From Dissophora ornata (Eukaryota; Mortierellomycota; Mortierellomycetes; Mortierellales; Mortierellaceae), in contig MU616668.1 of the NCBI GenBank assembly GCA_025201705.1, forward strand, positions 1-60,027: 60,027 bases of DNA, given 5' to 3'. Both the position numbers and the translations under genes were made by a program. Below, one piece after another: positions 56,186-60,027 of the stretch (positions are counted from its first letter, which is position 1; every line of letters begins with the position of its first letter). Under the pieces are notes generated by a model. That model ran no database searches. It was not told where the DNA came from and saw only the letters and a program-made list of their open reading frames with translations.

Positions 56186-56717
56186 AAGACAGGGGTGGGG
56201 AAGAGGCAGGGAGGAGGGAGGTTCAACCTTGTAACATGTACGCGCGCAATGGATTATGGTCTAGCCTACTCCATATGCATTAACAACGAGGAAAGGGTCC
56301 AAGAAGCAGAAACACGAGTATCCATCCACGAATCTACCACAATAAAAATGCAGAGAGAGAAAACAAACGGAGAGATGAAGTGACCGCTACGCTCAACGGC
56401 TACTCACGCGTCTATGCTTAATCTTGTTTAAGCGGCCGTGTTTTGTAAGCACACAATCACTTGTTTAGCTCGTCCATGTAGGGCGCAGTCCAGAGTCAAC
56501 CTGTATTCTGCTGTGGACGTAGCAAATTGCTATGGGATAAAGGACGCGTTCAAAAAAACCGGTAGAGATTCTAGGCAACCTGGGATATCAAAACTACGGG
56601 TCCACATGTCGTATAAATAACGCGGAACTTGTCTTCGTCCATTTATCCATCGTATCTTTGTTCTTCCAACAGCAGATATCACAGATTTATTGAGTGGTAT
56701 CGTATGAGGAAGAGTAT

Positions 56718-57331
56718 CTATCTCTCAGTCACGCCACCATCTGCCCAATTGGTATTCTCGAGTTTACTCTGGATGCTCTCCACCTGCGTGTCTTCATAGT
56801 AACGCTTCTTCATTGCTCTATACTTGTTGATATGGTACATGGCCTCGATCTCTATTAAAGCACATGATAAAACATACCGCGTCAAAAAAAAAGGCGATTC
56901 TCCGTGTCTTTTGAATGAGAGGCGGGACCAATTTACCTTTGCACACATAGTCTCCGAGATCGATCCGCTTCTGGATTTCGGCAGGGTCGTTCAGATCTTT
57001 ATTCTTTAAGAACGCGCTCTTGAGTTTCGCATGGAAATAGTCTGCTCCCGCGGGGTACTCGCGGCCGAGATACGAAAGCTTTTTTTTTTTTTTTTTTTTG
57101 TAGTTTGGGTAGTTTGGGTTTTGCGTGCTCATATGTTAGTCACAATGGTTTTGCGAAGGCAGTCTTTATCTCTTCACGATCAGATTTGCATTGTATCCGA
57201 TTTTCTGCAGCACCATTGGGCCCAAAGCAAGTCTAGAAAATATTAGCCTGCGTAGAAAAGCAGGTCCGTTGCCCGGTGTGCATTACCTGCTTGTAGAGTG
57301 CAATGACTCGTTGTCGCGTTGGCGAATTCAT
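56718..57331 (-). CDS. ETFRF1: Electron transfer flavoprotein regulatory factor 1 (LYRM5) homologue
   Basis: Three exons on the minus strand: 57287-57331, 56937-57078, 56718-56851; 106 aa. ETFRF1 is a mitochondrial LYR protein that binds ETF and removes its FAD. The LYR element here is ALYKQ (about 11-15), Lys replacing Arg as in several family members. It is followed by [38 protein letters not shown] and, after the second splice, [20 protein letters not shown], all conserved family blocks. The first intron contains a T(20) tract (on the plus strand, about 57081-57101) directly at the exon 2 acceptor. The first exon has only 15 codons. Confidence 0.9.
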
Positions 57332-57585
57332 GTTGAATGTGTCGTACACGTGCTGCTACCAAGAAAGTCTGCTGTGGAAAGTGAGTGCAATGAGCAACGT
57401 GGGTGAAATTGGCCAAATGTTTGACAGAACATTGACAAAGCAATGAATGATTCCCTTTCCACCGCCCTCCATAAGTGCATTTAATGCGCCTATTCCGCTA
57501 TTCCCCGCAATCCCTTCTGTATCTGCACGCCACGTCTTTGATTTTTATTTTTGTTTTTTACATTTCAAGAGTTCCTCCCTATTCT

Positions 57586-59716
57586 TTATGGCTTATAGAG
57601 TGCATCCACAAACGAAAACGCGACCTCAGCCACGACCGATGGCGGCACGGTTGCTGCCATACCATACACGCCGGCCGTCGAACCCGTCTCCGTGATCTTG
57701 CCCGCCTCAAAGTCCTTCATCACCGCCTGCAAGTCTGCAATAAATTCATCCGACGCATCCGCAGATGGGATCGTGCTCGTAAAGTGCACGCCTGGTGGGT
57801 TTTGCAACGTCGACAGGTGCCAGCCCCGCTTCGACATCTCATCGCTCACATCATAAATATTGAACTTTGTAGAGTTGAACGCCACAACCGACGTCTTGGG
57901 TTCACCATACACATACAGAGTTGGGATCGCCTCGATCGCCTTGCGGACCTTCTTTGCTGCTCCGATAATGTGCTTGGCTTCCTTGATATAACCCTCCTGT
58001 CCGATATGCATCAACGTCGCCCAGCATCCTGCAATCAATGCACCGGGACGAGAGCCGGCTACGGAGGGCGAGGCATAGATTCCACCGGGCCAGGTCGCCA
58101 TGCTAAAGTATTGGTACCGACGAAGTTCCTTGGTGTGATACATGATGATCGATGATCCCTTGGGTGCAAATCCATACTTGTGTGTGTCACACGAGATGGC
58201 AGTGACGCCTGGAACACGGAAATCAAATGGCGACAATTTGTATCCAGCCTTCTCTGCAAACGCAACCATGAAACTACCGAGACAGCAGTCAACATGAAGA
58301 CCAATGTTATGCTTCTTGGCGAGCTTGCCCAACTCCACAATATCGTCCATGACACCATGTGGGTAGTTGACGGCGGATCCTGCCAGCATGACAGTGTTCT
58401 TGTTGATAGCCCTCTTCACGGCCTTGAGATCTGCCTGCATTGTGACGGGATCAATGGGGACGTGGATCAATTTCATGCCAAAGTAGCTTGCAGCCTTGTC
58501 AAACGCTGCGTGAATCGTCACAGGGGCGACACTAATAAGAAAGGGAGGAGAGAGAGGGGGTTCATTAATTAGCATTTGTAATCGCTTTTCGATGTCACGA
58601 CCTGAACAGCCCCATTCTTCAATCTTTTAGATAACAAATAAAAAACGCTTACATCTCGGGTTTAGTAATGCCTTTGACCTCCTTGCCCCAGTCTCGGTGA
58701 GTCTTGCACGACATCAGGATGGATTCGGTTCCTCCTGAGGTCATGACAGCGCCAGCCTTGGGACCAGCATGGAACATCTCCAGAACCATGGCGCAAACCT
58801 CTGCTTCCATCTTTCTTGTTCCAGGGAAGACCTCGGGATGCAAAGGGTTCGCGCTCGAGAACTTTCTATAGGCGAGGGCACTCAGATCCGAGAGGACCTT
58901 GTTGTGATGGTAAACTGCTCCAGAGACACGTCCTTCCTCCCAACGAGTGTGAGGCAGATCGCTATATCTATTTGCAGAATAAGAAGCGTGAGCGGGAAAA
59001 ATGAAATCCTTAACAACGTGCGCTCTCTTTACTGCGCTCCCTACAAAGGAGCAAAGTTCGTCCCAGCGATGCAAACTCGTGTGTATGCCACAGGCTATTG
59101 TCATGCCAGCCTTCACCCCTTTGTTCCGTTACAGATCTGGAAGCTCACAGTCATCATTTCTTACCTCTCGAGTTCCTTGGTCATTTGCTCTTCTGAGAAT
59201 CCGTGTTCTGGCAGGGTTGTGTAACGAGGGAAGTTGTCGTCCTGGGGTGCGACCTTATCCTCAATATCCTTGGCAGCCTTTCCGAGCTCACGGTCCAGTT
59301 TCTCCTTCACGCTCGGCAACATCTTTATGTATTTGAAGGCGAGCTGGTAAAAAAAGAAAAAAAATCGTTGCATCGCAAAATGTTCAGGAACAAATCGTTA
59401 GCAAGATGTACATGCTCATCCCTCAGACGCCGGCGATTCGGTAATACATCATCATTTCGCAATATCAATGATTTAAGTGCGTGTGCTCAGTGAACAACAA
59501 GATTTGGCAAGAGCAACATACCACACTCAGGTACGTCTTGACTTCTCTGTAAGTCCTGGTGGGTCCATGGACATAGAACGTCGTGTTGAGGAAAGAGAGC
59601 AACTTGTAGATAAAGACGATGAAGACCAAGTTCTTGATATTGCTCAGGCGGGGGTTGTTGAGATATGTCTGAATCATCTGCGCGGCCGGACTGGCCAAAA
59701 CGGAGGAGACTGGCAT
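57586..59716 (-). CDS. DPL1: Sphingosine-1-phosphate lyase (dihydrosphingosine phosphate lyase)
   Basis: Four exons on the minus strand: 59522-59716, 59165-59343, 58653-58967, 57586-58531; 544 aa. The ER enzyme uses pyridoxal phosphate to cleave long-chain base phosphates to a fatty aldehyde and phosphoethanolamine, the exit step of sphingolipid breakdown. One N-terminal membrane segment (about 28-48). Conserved blocks are LPEHGFSEEQM, YSDLPHTRWEEGRVSGAVYH, MTSGGTESILMSCK, EIVAPVTIHAAFDKA (joined by the last splice), LHVDCCLGSF, and SCDTHKYGFAPKGSS with the PLP-binding Lys at about 348. The C-terminus lacks an obvious ER retrieval motif. Exon 3 acceptor was placed at 58967 because only that joins ELER to YSDLP in frame; the upstream intron happens to be open. 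Confidence 0.94.
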
Positions 59717-60027
59717 TATGAAATAAGAACTTGCAAGGCAGGGAGGAATGAGAGCTGAGGAGGAATGTAAAAAAAGAAGTCGAATGAAGTAATGAGAAGT
59801 GAATGGGAGGTCGCAAGACTGGTGACTTTGGATGTGTGCTTTGCTGACTAGGGGATGATTGTTTGTTGGCGTTAATTTGGACTTTAATATAGGTTGTTGT
59901 TGATATTGATGACCGTTTGTGTTCCTCCTATTGCTCGTTCAGATGACTACGAGTGAGAGAGTGTGTGCGTGGTTACAGGGAGAAGAGGAGAAGAGGAAGC
60001 AGGAGTGTCTGCAATGTTGGGGGGGGG
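59717..60027. promoter_or_regulatory. Upstream region of DPL1
   Basis: Pyrimidine-rich on the minus strand (GAGGAG/GAAG runs on plus), with the expected leader immediately before the ATG. No gene visible before the window ends in a G run. Confidence 0.45.

Larger units (their letters stand above)
55062..56717. other. Upstream region of the transporter gene and 3' flank of ETFRF1
   Basis: No gene recognised in 1.65 kb. It holds the transporter promoter, T(9)/A(9) runs, a G-run cluster at 55990-56006 and a CAA/CCA trinucleotide-rich tract at about 56140-56185. Long frames here derive from low-complexity sequence. Confidence 0.5.

Noticed and set aside
58968..59164. Extra N-terminal coding sequence of DPL1 exon 3
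   Set aside because: The frame is open by chance, but it lies between a good donor and acceptor, and only its removal joins ELER to YSDLPHTRW in frame.

Overview
The window is nuclear DNA of a filamentous fungus. Genes are split by many short GT-AG introns, spacers are compact, CT-rich leaders and homopolymer A/T tracts are common, and the protein set is purely eukaryotic (Tim54, eIF2B delta, Esf1, Rrp1, Npl4, Rad5, Usb1, sphingosine-phosphate lyase). Gene style and protein flavour suggest an early-diverging lineage such as Mortierellomycota; this is inference from general resemblance, not proven. I recognised no transposon, rRNA, tRNA or CRISPR.

Region 1 (1-9412) is a tandem array of plasma-membrane-type Ca2+-ATPase (P2B) paralogues: the 3' end of one copy, one full-length spliced copy, and one decayed copy, separated by homologous spacers. 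The two copies that can be inspected carry Asn in place of the phosphorylated Asp of the DKTGT motif. The intact copy has also lost four residues of the TGDGxND motif, so it looks like an expressed-type pseudo-ATPase. This is the most unusual feature of the window.

Region 2 (9412-28.7 kb): a C2H2 zinc-finger gene, TIM54, a small possibly mitochondrial protein, a long gene-poor stretch with decayed coding remnants (13.8-16.9 kb), a Cdc1/Ted1-type metallophosphoesterase, an unknown single-pass membrane protein, a fused trehalose-6-phosphate synthase/phosphatase, and a UBE3D-type ubiquitin ligase.

Region 3 (28.7-40.9 kb): a LYR-motif-like gene, then five consecutive translation or ribosome-assembly genes: eIF2B delta, ESF1, RPL26, RPS15, RRP1.

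Region 4 (40.9-60 kb): a gene-poor stretch, an acidic disordered protein, RAD5-type helicase/E3, USB1 (head-to-head with RAD5), NPL4, a MOT1-type molybdate/sulfate transporter, ETFRF1 (LYRM5) and sphingosine-1-phosphate lyase.

Exon structures were built by hand. Nearly all summed exon lengths are divisible by three and the junctions restore family motifs. The least certain points are the first exon of RPS15, the last exon of eIF2B delta, and the non-ORF coding remnants.
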